Shown: positions 7,514-15,740 of the stretch, in pieces
How positions within the stretch are numbered: position 1 is the first letter of the stretch
How the letters are laid out: each line of letters starts with the position of its first letter
Virus record (IMG/VR): IMGVR_UViG_3300048131_000089
Coordinates: 1 to 23,729 of that record
Source: a virus
Length of the DNA: 23,729 nt
Direction: 5' to 3' (one strand)
Position numbers and translations under genes: made by a program
The notes under the pieces: model-generated
The model's database searches: none
Seen by the model: only the letters and a program-made list of their open reading frames with translations
What the model was told of the DNA's origin: nothing

Positions 7514-7710
7514 TTTTTTAAAAGGTTTGAGAGTGAATTGCCTAGCGCAAAATTCTGGCGCTGTAGTGCCATAAAAAGCGTGATGATGTCTTTCTTATCA
7601 GCTTCAGGAAGTAGATCCTCAAGCCGTCTTAGCTTGAAGCTCTGCTCTATCGTCAATTCTAAAACTGGGGGAGGGGGTCCAAAGTCTGGGCTTCCCGGCG
7701 TCAAAGTCAT
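7474..7710 (-). CDS. nblA: NblA-like phycobilisome degradation adaptor
   Basis: 78 aa. Residues 17-66 align without gaps to cyanobacterial NblA as I remember it from Synechococcus elongatus: L(T/S)(I/V)EQ-F-L near the start (LTIEQSFKLR), then KD-I---LF (KKDIITLFMALQRQ), the RQ pair, and N-----LLKK at the end. NblA is a small helical-hairpin dimer that binds phycobilisomes and recruits Clp protease, causing pigment breakdown; nblA has been reported in T7-like cyanophages. A Pro-rich N-terminal extension (PGSPDFGPPPP) and a short C-terminal tail make it longer than the usual 55-65 aa. It overlaps the exonuclease gene by 92 nt and has no clear ribosome site, so the start is the least certain part. 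Confidence 0.72.
   Translation of the reverse strand: MTLTPGSPDFGPPPPVLELTIEQSFKLRRLEDLLPEADKKDIITLFMALQRQNFALGNSLSNLLKKWPIHPPTTPEEK
7526..7539 (-). promoter_or_regulatory. TCACTCTC promoter-like element before DUF3310/mazG/nrdAB
   Basis: Minus strand AATTCACTCTCAAA, inside the nblA-like gene and ending 12 nt before the GTG of the DUF3310 gene, which has no ribosome site of its own. It would drive the nucleotide-metabolism block. Confidence 0.75.
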
Positions 7711-8386
7711 AATCGTCTACGGTAAGAATCTTTGCTAATCGCGCATTAACTAGTGCGGTCTCTTCATCGAGATCCTTAGCAGCAAATGCATCAACACATG
7801 TTTTCCAGGTGTAGCCATGTTCTTCAAACAAAGCCACTGCTCTTTTAACTCCAATGCCAGGGACGCCTCCATAGCCGTCAGTTTGGTCGCCGGCTAATGT
7901 CTGTACCAAATGCCACTTAGCACCTTCCACAGGTGTAATGGTTTGGACGTCATCCATGTTGTAGAGCTTGCCTGGTATCTGGCGCATATCTTTGTCTGGC
8001 GAGACAATGACATTGCCAGGATGTTGAGTCGCATAGATACCCATTGCATCGTCAGCTTCTAAGGTAGGCATGAGTATTACCTCAAACTTTTCCTTTAGTG
8101 CGTTGATGACACGTTTGTAGCCACACGGCTTCTTTCTATTTCGATGCCCTTTATACTCGGGCAAAATTTTCTTCCTAAAATTTACTGAGTCACTGAAGAA
8201 AAGAATGACTTTAGGTACATCCCAAAGGAATGCGTTGGTTATTTTTATTAGTTCGCGTGCTACGGCTTCATAAGCTTCAGAGAACTTAGAAGTAACGAGA
8301 ATTACGTCATCTCCCCAATCGATCTCTGTTTCGGCCGCGGCGCAGCACTTGTAGACTATGTAGTCTGCATCAATTAAAAGTTTCAT
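7619..8386 (-). CDS. 5'-3' exonuclease (T7 gp6-like, FEN family)
   Basis: 255 aa. PIN/FEN-type acidic residues are seen at the start (MKLLIDADYIVYK), in LEADDAMGIYA and VSPDKDMRQIPG, followed by a helix-hairpin-helix DNA-binding segment (AGDQTDGYGGVPGIGVKRAV). T7 gp6 removes RNA primers, degrades host DNA and helps form genome ends. Order DNA polymerase, exonuclease is as in T7. Its 3' end is used a second time by the nblA-like gene in another frame, and its start overlaps the 2OG oxygenase by 17 nt. Confidence 0.92.
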   Translation of the reverse strand: MKLLIDADYIVYKCCAAAETEIDWGDDVILVTSKFSEAYEAVARELIKITNAFLWDVPKVILFFSDSVNFRKKILPEYKGHRNRKKPCGYKRVINALKEKFEVILMPTLEADDAMGIYATQHPGNVIVSPDKDMRQIPGKLYNMDDVQTITPVEGAKWHLVQTLAGDQTDGYGGVPGIGVKRAVALFEEHGYTWKTCVDAFAAKDLDEETALVNARLAKILTVDDYDFDAGKPRLWTPSPSFRIDDRAELQAKTA

Positions 8387-8894
8387 ATGTTGCTACGATA
8401 ACGATCCGCCCACCTGTGTCTGGGGGATACATATAATGTTTCTCCCCACCGAAAGTGATCACATCGTCTTCATTAGGTGAGTAGTGCTCACCATTAACAA
8501 CAGTATCTCCGCCAGTATTATTCAAGTAGACCAGGATATTTTCATGAGGAAAATCATGATCTACATGTGGGATGGAAGGTAAAAGTGGTGCAGTTGGGAA
8601 GGTTAAGTTTGCGTTAATACGATACAGCCCTTTGATTTTAATATCATTGAACTCAAGTATCTCCTTCAGAGCGAAGCACACCATATTGAAATACGGTGAA
8701 GCTTTAGTTGGGTAGCCAATGTGTTCTGGTCTAATCAGAATGTTATGGCTCATGAAAGGCATTCTTTGATGCCCTTCAGGTGGTTGCTCAAACTGCAAAT
8801 CCTGCGAATAGGACCAGCTGAGGTTGGGGCCAGTAAATAGCTCCTTCATCTGCTGGTATGAGTAGAATCTAGGATTCTTTAGTCTGTTAATCAT
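8370..8894 (-). CDS. 2OG-Fe(II) oxygenase-like protein
   Basis: 174 aa with a jelly-roll dioxygenase signature: iron ligands His110-x-Asp112 (PHVDHD), distal His153 (GGEKHYMY), and Arg163 (TGGRIVIV) for 2-oxoglutarate, with strand patterns ENILVYLNNTGGD and DDVITFGG between. Such genes are frequent in cyanophages and their substrates are unknown; nucleic-acid or protein hydroxylation are possibilities. It lies between DNA polymerase (TAATG junction) and exonuclease, so it is expressed with the replication genes. Confidence 0.82.
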   Translation of the reverse strand: MINRLKNPRFYSYQQMKELFTGPNLSWSYSQDLQFEQPPEGHQRMPFMSHNILIRPEHIGYPTKASPYFNMVCFALKEILEFNDIKIKGLYRINANLTFPTAPLLPSIPHVDHDFPHENILVYLNNTGGDTVVNGEHYSPNEDDVITFGGEKHYMYPPDTGGRIVIVATYETFN

Positions 8895-10201
8895 TAGTGT
8901 GTCTCCGCCCAGTTCGCACCGAGCTTGGCTTCAGCTGCAATAGGCAGCCGCATTTTGTAGTATTCACCAGCTTGCACAGCTGCTAACTCAAGAGCAAACT
9001 TGAGCTCTTCACCGTGCTCTGGATCAACTTCATACTGGATCTCATCGTGGATGAAACCCAGCTGACTACAACAGAACTGTTTGGACATATCATTAGCGAT
9101 TACTAGCCAACGCTTCGCTACCACTCCGGCCCCCGATTGGAGGCAAAAATTGAGTGCCTTATGTGGCGAGTCAAGGAGGATCTTGCGTCCATCAAGAGCT
9201 TTAACAAAGCCGCGCCCACCTGCAGTTTTAATAGCAGACAGAAGATCAGCAAGTCCAGGAATCGCGTCAATATATGCAGCGCGAATCTCTTTGCCTTTCG
9301 CACGAGCTTCTTTATCGGATAATTGTTTATCAAAGCTCTGTCCTAACTTGAGATCACCTGCGCCATAAAGAAAGGCGTATGTAACAGTCTTAACGGCTCG
9401 TCTAGATATTCCAATCTTGTCAGCATTGGTTTGGTGAATGTCACCGTTGAGGAGGATGTCGGCGTATCTTCCGCCGTCGTAACGGGCCAGATAGTGAGCA
9501 AGCATCCGAAGCTCAATGCCAGACAAATCAGCCCCGCACAGCAGTTGACCTTCAGTTGGTACAAATAATCGTCTGAATCTATCTTCACTAGGAACTTGGG
9601 CTAAGTTGGGATTTCGGTGGGAACATCTATGTGTGGCACAGCTAACTGCGCAGTGGTGATGAATTCGATCAGCAGTCGTAGATAGCTTGAGCCATGCGTT
9701 CGTGCCTTCCGAGATCATCCCCAATTTCTTGGTAATATCCAGACACTTCGCGAAGTCCCCGGCAATCGAGATCCCATCTGAGGCAATCTCCTTCAATATG
9801 ATCTCGTCGATAACCGGCTTCCCAGTATTCGTCGTCTGGGTCGGAGTCCAGCCATAAAAAGTGGAAAGGATCCATGCAATATGATCTCGCGATGTTGTGT
9901 TGAGTTCTTTTAGTCGAACTGATTCGCAGCCCTGAACATATCCTTGCCTTTTGTTATCTCTTTTAGGAGTGAACGTCGAGCCTTGGACGAAAGGGTGCCT
10001 TTTTTGTAGTACTTCAGTAGTCTCTTGAAGTTCTTTTTGGAGAGTCGATGCAAGCTCCCATGCAGCGCGTTCATTAATTCGCCATCCATGTATCTCCTGT
10101 TGTGTAAGTATTTCTGCGACTCGGTGCTCTAACGCAACCCAGTCAGGTAAGGGTGGAAATGGTTGCACAGTTTGGTGGTTACGTTTACGTCTTGTACGCA
10201 A
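8894..10201 (-). CDS. DNA polymerase, polymerase-domain part (T7 gp5-like)
   Basis: Family A polymerase domain: motif A GADLSGIELRMLAHYL (catalytic Asp), motif B KTVTYAFLYGAG, motif C FIHDEIQYEV (catalytic His-Asp), ending in LGANWAETH like T7 gp5. Homology begins near PDWVALEHRVAEI; the first residues (MRTRRKRN) are translated from bases that in the other frame encode exonuclease motif III. The longest frame opens with a TTG at 10201, preceded at 4 nt by GGAGG, so independent translation is conceivable. More likely it is the second half of a gene interrupted by a frame break about 10135-10165. Confidence 0.93.
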   Translation of the reverse strand: MRTRRKRNHQTVQPFPPLPDWVALEHRVAEILTQQEIHGWRINERAAWELASTLQKELQETTEVLQKRHPFVQGSTFTPKRDNKRQGYVQGCESVRLKELNTTSRDHIAWILSTFYGWTPTQTTNTGKPVIDEIILKEIASDGISIAGDFAKCLDITKKLGMISEGTNAWLKLSTTADRIHHHCAVSCATHRCSHRNPNLAQVPSEDRFRRLFVPTEGQLLCGADLSGIELRMLAHYLARYDGGRYADILLNGDIHQTNADKIGISRRAVKTVTYAFLYGAGDLKLGQSFDKQLSDKEARAKGKEIRAAYIDAIPGLADLLSAIKTAGGRGFVKALDGRKILLDSPHKALNFCLQSGAGVVAKRWLVIANDMSKQFCCSQLGFIHDEIQYEVDPEHGEELKFALELAAVQAGEYYKMRLPIAAEAKLGANWAETH

Positions 10202-10644
10202 TAATCCTCCATCTCTTGACTCCAGTTTTTCCAGTCAGTGGTCTTAGCAAAGCTGCCTTTGTATTCACCAAGCCGGTAACCATATGATTCAAGAGAATGC
10301 CTGCCATATAGGTTGAGAGGCATATGAGGCCAATTCTTTTTCTTGTCTATATCAAGCATGTTGGGATGATATAAACGTGAAAGTACTAAGGTATCGACCG
10401 TCTTACCCTTAGGCTCAAAGAATGGATAAAGTTTTCTTATAACTGGCAGGTCATAATTAATGATGTTATGACCAGCAATGGCATCAGCTTCTTCTAGATA
10501 AGTAATTCCTCTAATGATCGGATCAGTATTACCTTGATCGTTGAAGATATGCATCTTATCTTCATCTGTATTGTAGATAGCAATGCAATGGACAGAGGAA
10601 ACGCTATGTAGAAGACCGTCTGTTTCTAAATCAAAAATCAGCAT
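10129..10644 (-). CDS. DNA polymerase, 3'-5' exonuclease-domain part (T7 gp5-like)
   Basis: 171 aa with the proofreading domain: Exo I MLIFDLETDGLL, Exo II GHNIINYDLP, DTLVLSRLYHPN and Exo III MEDYCVQDVNVT. It stops at TAG (10131-10129) just where the polymerase half begins in the -1 frame. Joining the two would give roughly 585 aa, a normal size for cyanopodovirus polymerases. I start it at 10644 because AGGGG lies 5 nt upstream and MLIFDLE is the family start; the open frame extends 19 codons further upstream without family resemblance. Confidence 0.9.
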   Translation of the reverse strand: MLIFDLETDGLLHSVSSVHCIAIYNTDEDKMHIFNDQGNTDPIIRGITYLEEADAIAGHNIINYDLPVIRKLYPFFEPKGKTVDTLVLSRLYHPNMLDIDKKKNWPHMPLNLYGRHSLESYGYRLGEYKGSFAKTTDWKNWSQEMEDYCVQDVNVTTKLCNHFHPYLTGLR

Positions 10645-10753
10645 CGTCACCCCTATGAACGCATGGACGTTCTTGGTGACCCTGCAAATGCATTGATTCA
10701 ATCAAAACAAATGTGCCAAATATTAGAATTGCCAGGATGGGTAGCAAGTTCAT
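10631..10753 (-). CDS. Small membrane peptide (40 aa)
   Basis: MNLLPILAILIFGTFVLIES forms one hydrophobic helix, followed by a short polar tail rich in His and Asp. Its ATG overlaps the stop of the 58-aa gene (ATGA), and its end overlaps the start of the polymerase gene by 14 nt while carrying that gene's ribosome site. Coupled position supports translation; the function is unknown. It is below usual length cut-offs and could be fortuitous. Confidence 0.5.
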   Translation of the reverse strand: MNLLPILAILIFGTFVLIESMHLQGHQERPCVHRGDDADF

Positions 10754-10926
10754 TTAGATTTCCAGGTGTAAGTCTTGTCAACAAACTGAGCCTTTTTAAT
10801 AGCTTGTTCTGTTGGTGGATTTGGTTTCTTCAACCGCTCTGATTCTGCATACCAAGGATGTTGCCAAGGTACATCTTTCCAATCATTAGAAATCGGTTGC
10901 CGGATTGAAGTCGGATTTAATTTCAT
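10750..10926 (-). CDS. Conserved small protein (58 aa) after primase-helicase
   Basis: Sequence starts MKLNPTSIRQPISNDWKDVP and continues WQHPWYAESERLKK, then QAIKKAQFVDKTYTWKSK. It overlaps the last 41 nt of the primase-helicase gene and is joined by ATGA to the next peptide. The Trp/Pro-rich, basic pattern looks like a structured small protein of the kind found between helicase and polymerase genes in cyanophages; I do not recognise a named family. Confidence 0.65.
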   Translation of the reverse strand: MKLNPTSIRQPISNDWKDVPWQHPWYAESERLKKPNPPTEQAIKKAQFVDKTYTWKSK

Positions 10927-12472
10927 GTTCAGTAAACTTACAAGTTTCTAGGTCATATCTAATCGTTGATGCGATGCCAGTTTCGCCAGTATATCTATTT
11001 TTAAGGACTCTAATTGTTGTATCAGAGTGTTCAGATCCGTCTTGTTGATTTCGCTCCAATGCGATGACTGAATCTGATAACTGAGCGATTGAAGCTGAGC
11101 CACGTAATTGTCCCAGTGTGACTCTTCCTCCTTCTTCATGATTGACATCGCCTCCTGCGCGACGTAAGTGTGAAACTAAAAAAAGAGCAATGCCAGTACG
11201 TTCCACCAAACTTCGCAGCTTAGTCATAGTGATATCTAGCATTCGTCTCTCATCCCCTTCCAAACCGGATAGGAGAATAGATAAGTGATCTAAAAATATA
11301 ATTTTGGTATCAAGCCCGCAAGCCAGATACTCAATGCGGTTGTAGATAACATCAGGGTCATAGGACCCAAAGCCATCAAATAAAAACAACTGCCACTTGG
11401 CTAGTGTCTTTTCGTAGGCATCGGTCAGTGTCTTTCGGTCATGCTCCCCTAAGTGGTAGGGGTGTCCGAGATGTGAGGCCATGAGTCCGAGAGCCGTACG
11501 ATGGTTGGATTCTTCAAGCGCCACGTAACCGACCCTGCACTGCTCACTGAGAAGATGAGTTGCGAGTTGACGGCAAAAGGATGATTTCCCGATCCCGCTT
11601 CCAGCAGTAATCGTTGTAAGCTCTCCATATCTGATCCCGTGAAGCTTTCTGTTGAGTCCTGAAAAAGGATATTCATAGTCAGCTGGTGGTTGAGGTGTAG
11701 TTACAAGTTCAAGTAAGTTTTTACCTTCTACAATGCCGTCAGGTCTGTACGGTTTAGCGTTCCAGATTGCTTCCTTGAGAGACTGTTGATCTCCAGCCAT
11801 TAAGGCGTCTGAGGCATCCTTGTAGTCCTCTAGACGGGCTATCTTTACGATGCCAGGTGGTAACACACTGGCGCAGTCTTCAGCAGCCTTCCTGCCGGCT
11901 TCATCGTTATCAAAGAATAGAACTATTTCGGCGTAACCTTGGAGCCATTCAAGATTTTTTTGGACTGATTTTTTAGCCCCAGCAGCGCCAGTAGGTAGGC
12001 TGACATGCGGCCAGCCAGGCATAGCCTCTGCTCCTGACGCTGCATCCAGCTCTCCCTCATAGATGATAACTCGTTTTCCTGTATTAGGGAATAAATACTG
12101 GCCGAAAAAGCATCCATGAGTGTCACCTTCATAAGTAAAAGTTTTATCCTTTGTCTTTAGCTTTGAGCCTAGAAGGACGCCATCGCGGCTGAAATAATGG
12201 AAACGTAATCGTGTTCCGTCTTTGTAGATTTTGTAGAGCTCACAGGTTTTTTCTGACAGCTTTCGTTTCTGCAGCCTTTGGGCTGAGCCTTGGAGTTGGA
12301 CATTGCTAGTCATTTGAGAGTGAAAATTGCCATCACCAGATACATAGGTATGGCAAGCGAAACAATAAGTGTGGCCATCAGAGTACAAACTATTAGCATC
12401 TGATGAGCCACAAGATATACATGGTTCATGTCTGACAAATTCAGACGAGCCATTCAATGGGGATGGTTGCAT
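10886..12472 (-). CDS. Primase-helicase (T7 gp4-like)
   Basis: 528 aa (T7 gp4A is 566). N-terminal zinc ribbon Cys18, Cys21, Cys37, Cys40 (CISC...CFAC), TOPRIM acidic motif YEGELDAASG and FFDNDEAGRKAAEDC, then a RecA-like hexameric helicase with Walker A GSGIGKSSF near residue 290, Walker B IIFLDHLSILL, and the SHLRRAGG and QLRGSASIAQLSD segments. It unwinds the fork and makes primers for the DNA polymerase two genes downstream. The presence of the zinc ribbon shows the primase form is encoded. The C-terminus is acidic to mixed (SDFNPATDF), as needed for polymerase contact in T7, ending in Phe. Confidence 0.96.
   Translation of the reverse strand: MQPSPLNGSSEFVRHEPCISCGSSDANSLYSDGHTYCFACHTYVSGDGNFHSQMTSNVQLQGSAQRLQKRKLSEKTCELYKIYKDGTRLRFHYFSRDGVLLGSKLKTKDKTFTYEGDTHGCFFGQYLFPNTGKRVIIYEGELDAASGAEAMPGWPHVSLPTGAAGAKKSVQKNLEWLQGYAEIVLFFDNDEAGRKAAEDCASVLPPGIVKIARLEDYKDASDALMAGDQQSLKEAIWNAKPYRPDGIVEGKNLLELVTTPQPPADYEYPFSGLNRKLHGIRYGELTTITAGSGIGKSSFCRQLATHLLSEQCRVGYVALEESNHRTALGLMASHLGHPYHLGEHDRKTLTDAYEKTLAKWQLFLFDGFGSYDPDVIYNRIEYLACGLDTKIIFLDHLSILLSGLEGDERRMLDITMTKLRSLVERTGIALFLVSHLRRAGGDVNHEEGGRVTLGQLRGSASIAQLSDSVIALERNQQDGSEHSDTTIRVLKNRYTGETGIASTIRYDLETCKFTEHEIKSDFNPATDF
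12313..12326 (-). promoter_or_regulatory. TCACTCTC promoter-like element inside the primase-helicase gene
   Basis: Minus strand TTTTCACTCTCAAA, about 150 nt after the primase-helicase start codon, followed by ATGACTAGC. It may drive the downstream DNA polymerase genes or a shorter helicase form. Confidence 0.6.
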
Positions 12473-12794
12473 ATGAAGCCCATTTAATCCCGTGTTTATC
12501 GCAGAATTGTGCGTACGTGGTTTTACTTTTCTTAGATATTGTGTTGTAGGGAGCTTGAAAGACCATCCGAAGATCTACCAGTGGATTTTGTTTAATCACT
12601 GCTAGTACCTTCTGACGGTCCTTGCTATCCCAATACCCCTTAGTCTCTAGCCACACCCCATTAGGGAGGCAGAAATCTGGGGTGTAGTTATGCTGTATTT
12701 GATAAGGGATCTTTGTGCTTTCGTACTCAAAAGAGACACCAAGCTCCCCGAGCAAGTCAGCGACTCGCTCTTCCAACTTGGATCTAAAAGCCAT
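12441..12794 (-). CDS. Endonuclease I, Holliday-junction resolvase (T7 gp3-like)
   Basis: 117 aa (T7 gp3 149). The PD-(D/E)xK-type active site is complete: SKLEERVADLL (Glu8/9), TPDF (Asp40), and LETKGYW (Glu50, Lys52). It resolves branched DNA and, in T7, helps degrade host DNA. It shares one base with SSB upstream (TAATG) and overlaps the primase-helicase start by 32 nt. N-terminal extension of T7 gp3 is missing, which is usual in cyanophage versions. Confidence 0.94.
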   Translation of the reverse strand: MAFRSKLEERVADLLGELGVSFEYESTKIPYQIQHNYTPDFCLPNGVWLETKGYWDSKDRQKVLAVIKQNPLVDLRMVFQAPYNTISKKSKTTYAQFCDKHGIKWASYATIPIEWLV

Positions 12795-13360
12795 TAAAAA
12801 TCGTCGTCTTCTACGCTGCTAGGTGGAGCAGGAGTTACATTTGGATCAGTAGTTTTGAAGCCATCACATTTGCCGAACAACTCAGCAACGGCGTCAGCAG
12901 ACATATCGCCAGTGTCGATACCTGCATCAGAGTTGAGGCTGACAACTTGGACACCAACTAGCTTCAGAGAGCTGCCATAAGTAACACCATCCTTGAGGAT
13001 GTATGGCTTCTGATAGAAACCTAACTTGACCTTGCTACCTTCATACAAAGGCGCATCAGTCACAGGCATACCTTCAGTGTCTACCACTGGAGGCTTATTC
13101 TCATCATTCCAAGAGAATTTTACTTTGTATTGACCCTCAGCAACTTCTTCCCAGGGCTCTGGTTTGAGAGTGGAACGCTTAGGGTTCTTCAGTTTTGATT
13201 CAGCCCACTTGAGAATATTGATACGCTCTTCTTCGAGAACATCAACAACTTCTTGACCAACTACTGCGCCCAGTGAATAGCCAAACTTACTTGGCTTAAG
13301 GACAGCCTGATAACCAGCGAGGGTAACAGGAGAATCAGTCTTGTGGATAATACGTGCCAT
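12794..13360 (-). CDS. Single-stranded DNA-binding protein (T7 gp2.5-like)
   Basis: 188 aa between RNA polymerase and endonuclease I, the T7 place of gene 2.5. The N-terminus (ARIIHKTDSPVTLAGYQAVL) and the OB-fold strands (EGSKVKLGFYQKPYILKD, SLKLVGVQVVSL) fit the family; the diagnostic feature is the acidic C-terminal tail ending VEDDDF, with the terminal Phe needed to contact polymerase and helicase. Coupled by one-base overlaps at both ends. Confidence 0.93.
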   Translation of the reverse strand: MARIIHKTDSPVTLAGYQAVLKPSKFGYSLGAVVGQEVVDVLEEERINILKWAESKLKNPKRSTLKPEPWEEVAEGQYKVKFSWNDENKPPVVDTEGMPVTDAPLYEGSKVKLGFYQKPYILKDGVTYGSSLKLVGVQVVSLNSDAGIDTGDMSADAVAELFGKCDGFKTTDPNVTPAPPSSVEDDDF

Positions 13361-15702
13361 TAGCAGAAAAAATAGGTGGATTCGATTACTGATTCCGGTT
13401 CAAGGTCACCAATAATCGGCGGTTCAGTTTTAGCTCCGATCTGTTTAGCGAAGCTATTTAGGTAGTCATGCTCCGCAAATAAGTGCATGTAAACTTCGCG
13501 GACAATGCTCGATAAAGTAGCCATGTCACAACTACGGCAGAGAACCGAGTCGTGTATGAGGGCCAACGGTGCGTAAAAGCGGAGTGCAGATAAGTGGAGT
13601 AAACTCGCATCAAGTGAATGAATAAGATTGGGCGCAGTAGCATTTTTGTGGTGAGCTATATCAACTTCATCGGTATAACCATCAGCAACCTTGACCTTTA
13701 CTGTGCCAAGTAGCTGAAGTTTGACGGTGGAGATCTTAGCTTTCATAAGCTTCTGAGTGACGACAAACCCAGAGGGAGTTACCCACTCAATTTCGTCGGC
13801 ACCATCTTTTATTACACCAGCTACTTCATCTTCAATCCATTTCATTACAGCCATAGGACCAGGGACAACCCTGTCCATGGCAGCTCTCACGGCTTTTACA
13901 GTAGCGGTTAAATCATCTTTATCTATCTCTACGTTCTTATCTTTCAGAGCGTCTCTAATATATTGTCTATTACTATAAGGTTTAGCATTATATGGAACTG
14001 TCATTACTACACGTTTAACAGTTTTCCTATCCATATGTGGACGGATTGACTCTGGAACGTGAGGCTCTGCTTCTGCAGCTACGACTTTATAAGCATCCTG
14101 AGGTTCGACCCCAGGGAGTACATTAACGAGTCGAGCTGTAGATTTGTCTCTTGCCAACCCTGCCAAGATTTGTAAACCTGAGCATGTGGCATCCACAGCG
14201 ATAGGTAAAGCGGTGTAATGCCTAGAACAATCAATAAGACAAGCATAATACTCTTCACAAGCTGCTAAGAAACACCAAGGTTCATCTGCTGCTTCCCATT
14301 CAGGCAAGTTGCCAATCGGGTCAGTAGCGACCTTGGTTATTAGTTCATGGTTCTGTTCAGCCCACTCCAGTCGTTCCCGAATGGTGGCTTTATCTAGACC
14401 ATATGTAGTGGCACATTGAAATGCCAACCATTCCTCTGATTCTGGTGTAAGGAATCCTTGCTCATAAAACTGAAGCAAGCTCTTACCAAAGTCAGTATCT
14501 TGAGGTGTTAAGAATGCAGGAATTGGGTAAGCTCTACCTCTGTAATCAAAAGACCACGGAATGTAGAACTTAGGGACAGTCTTAAATCGTTTGACTGCCT
14601 CCATCGTCATCCTTGTACGGCATGACTTCCTGAATTCCTGCGCATTGAGGTTCATCACCTCCGCAGCTCGCCTTCGATAGTCCTTACGGGACTCCGCATT
14701 GTCTGCGATATCGAAAGGCTTAGGTGGGAGCTCGTGGTGAACAATAGGAAGGAACTTACCAACCGCTCTACCTATTTCTTCCAGTTCCTCAGCAACCCGT
14801 ACCACAAAGGGATTTAGGGTATAAGCAACCTTCTGAATATGGTTGAGAAAATTGATTGGAGTTTCCCCCTGTATAAGGGGGCCATTGCTCCCACGGCGGA
14901 CCATTTCGTGTCCGCGCATTACCTCATTCAGGATGTAGCCGCCTGGTCTCTCGTTTGACCAGTCATTGGGCTCGATCAGCATGGGCCAAGTCAGCGGGCT
15001 GAATAGCTCAGCATTTGCCATGACTTGATCCTTGATCTCTACAAACTCAGGGGTAGGGACTACATAGTTATGTGTCTTCTTTCCCTCCCTTCTGTTATCG
15101 ACCATGAACCAGCCACTGGCAGCCATGATGCACTCCAGCAACCATGTGCCTAGCTTGGTTTCAATGATTGAGCCCCACGGCTTCCATTCTTTAACGTCAT
15201 AACGCTTCATCAGAACAGAGATCACTTTGACCTTCTGCTGAGTGCCGATTGAAGCGTGCCAGTAGTTTTCTTTTAGTTTTTCTAGGAGTCCTGGTGCGTT
15301 TGCTTCGTAGTGCAGCATCTGACACTCATCAGACACTGCTTTACCAATAGCCCGAGCAACAGAGACAAGCCGAGTGTTCTCTACTCGATAGCTGAAGACC
15401 TTATCGAAGGTCATTTTGCAAGCAATGGCCGCGGCCGCCTCAGAGCTGATCTGTGCCAGATGAGAGTGAATTTCGCGGAATAGGACCCCGTTCTTCCTTT
15501 CGTGTATTCGATCATGGGTCTGATCGATACGTTGTATTACGAGTGGCAAGAGAGTATCGATGCTCGCCACGCCATATGGAGAGGCGCTGGCGTAATCCTT
15601 TTCCTCTAGCTTTTTAGTGTTGTCTCGTAATCTTTTGAGCCCAGCTTTAATTTGCTGCCGCTCTAATTGTATCTGCTCATCTATTTCTGCAGGGGTGGGC
15701 AA
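13360..15702 (-). CDS. Single-subunit phage RNA polymerase (T7-like)
   Basis: 780 aa, shorter than T7 (883). Catalytic motifs: motif A VDATCSGLQILAGLARD near residue 505, motif B RKTVKRVVMTVPYNA near 560, PNLIHSLDASLLHL, and motif C LIHDSVL near 719; the C-terminus is aromatic (STYFFC) as in the family. It transcribes phage middle and late genes, and its likely promoters are the TCACTCTC elements listed here. The start is TTG at 15702, with GGAGG 7 nt upstream; no ATG occurs early in frame. Three in-frame features of the promoter type are found within the gene or its upstream neighbours, including one at 15459. Confidence 0.97.
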   Translation of the reverse strand: MPTPAEIDEQIQLERQQIKAGLKRLRDNTKKLEEKDYASASPYGVASIDTLLPLVIQRIDQTHDRIHERKNGVLFREIHSHLAQISSEAAAAIACKMTFDKVFSYRVENTRLVSVARAIGKAVSDECQMLHYEANAPGLLEKLKENYWHASIGTQQKVKVISVLMKRYDVKEWKPWGSIIETKLGTWLLECIMAASGWFMVDNRREGKKTHNYVVPTPEFVEIKDQVMANAELFSPLTWPMLIEPNDWSNERPGGYILNEVMRGHEMVRRGSNGPLIQGETPINFLNHIQKVAYTLNPFVVRVAEELEEIGRAVGKFLPIVHHELPPKPFDIADNAESRKDYRRRAAEVMNLNAQEFRKSCRTRMTMEAVKRFKTVPKFYIPWSFDYRGRAYPIPAFLTPQDTDFGKSLLQFYEQGFLTPESEEWLAFQCATTYGLDKATIRERLEWAEQNHELITKVATDPIGNLPEWEAADEPWCFLAACEEYYACLIDCSRHYTALPIAVDATCSGLQILAGLARDKSTARLVNVLPGVEPQDAYKVVAAEAEPHVPESIRPHMDRKTVKRVVMTVPYNAKPYSNRQYIRDALKDKNVEIDKDDLTATVKAVRAAMDRVVPGPMAVMKWIEDEVAGVIKDGADEIEWVTPSGFVVTQKLMKAKISTVKLQLLGTVKVKVADGYTDEVDIAHHKNATAPNLIHSLDASLLHLSALRFYAPLALIHDSVLCRSCDMATLSSIVREVYMHLFAEHDYLNSFAKQIGAKTEPPIIGDLEPESVIESTYFFC
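15459..15472 (-). promoter_or_regulatory. TCACTCTC promoter-like element inside the RNA polymerase gene
   Basis: Minus strand AATTCACTCTCATC, about 240 nt into the polymerase gene, so polymerase could boost transcription of SSB and the replication genes. Confidence 0.55.
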
Positions 15703-15740
15703 TAAAAATCCTCCACTGGATCCGGTAAATGTTGATTATT

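Noticed and set aside
9669-9875. 68-aa minus-strand frame MDPFHFLWLDSDPD...
   Set aside because: Entirely inside the DNA polymerase domain in another frame, with no ribosome site or neighbours using that frame.
10135-10165. Programmed -1 frameshift at a canonical slippery heptamer in DNA polymerase
   Set aside because: No X-XXY-YYZ site is present in the first frame through the overlap.
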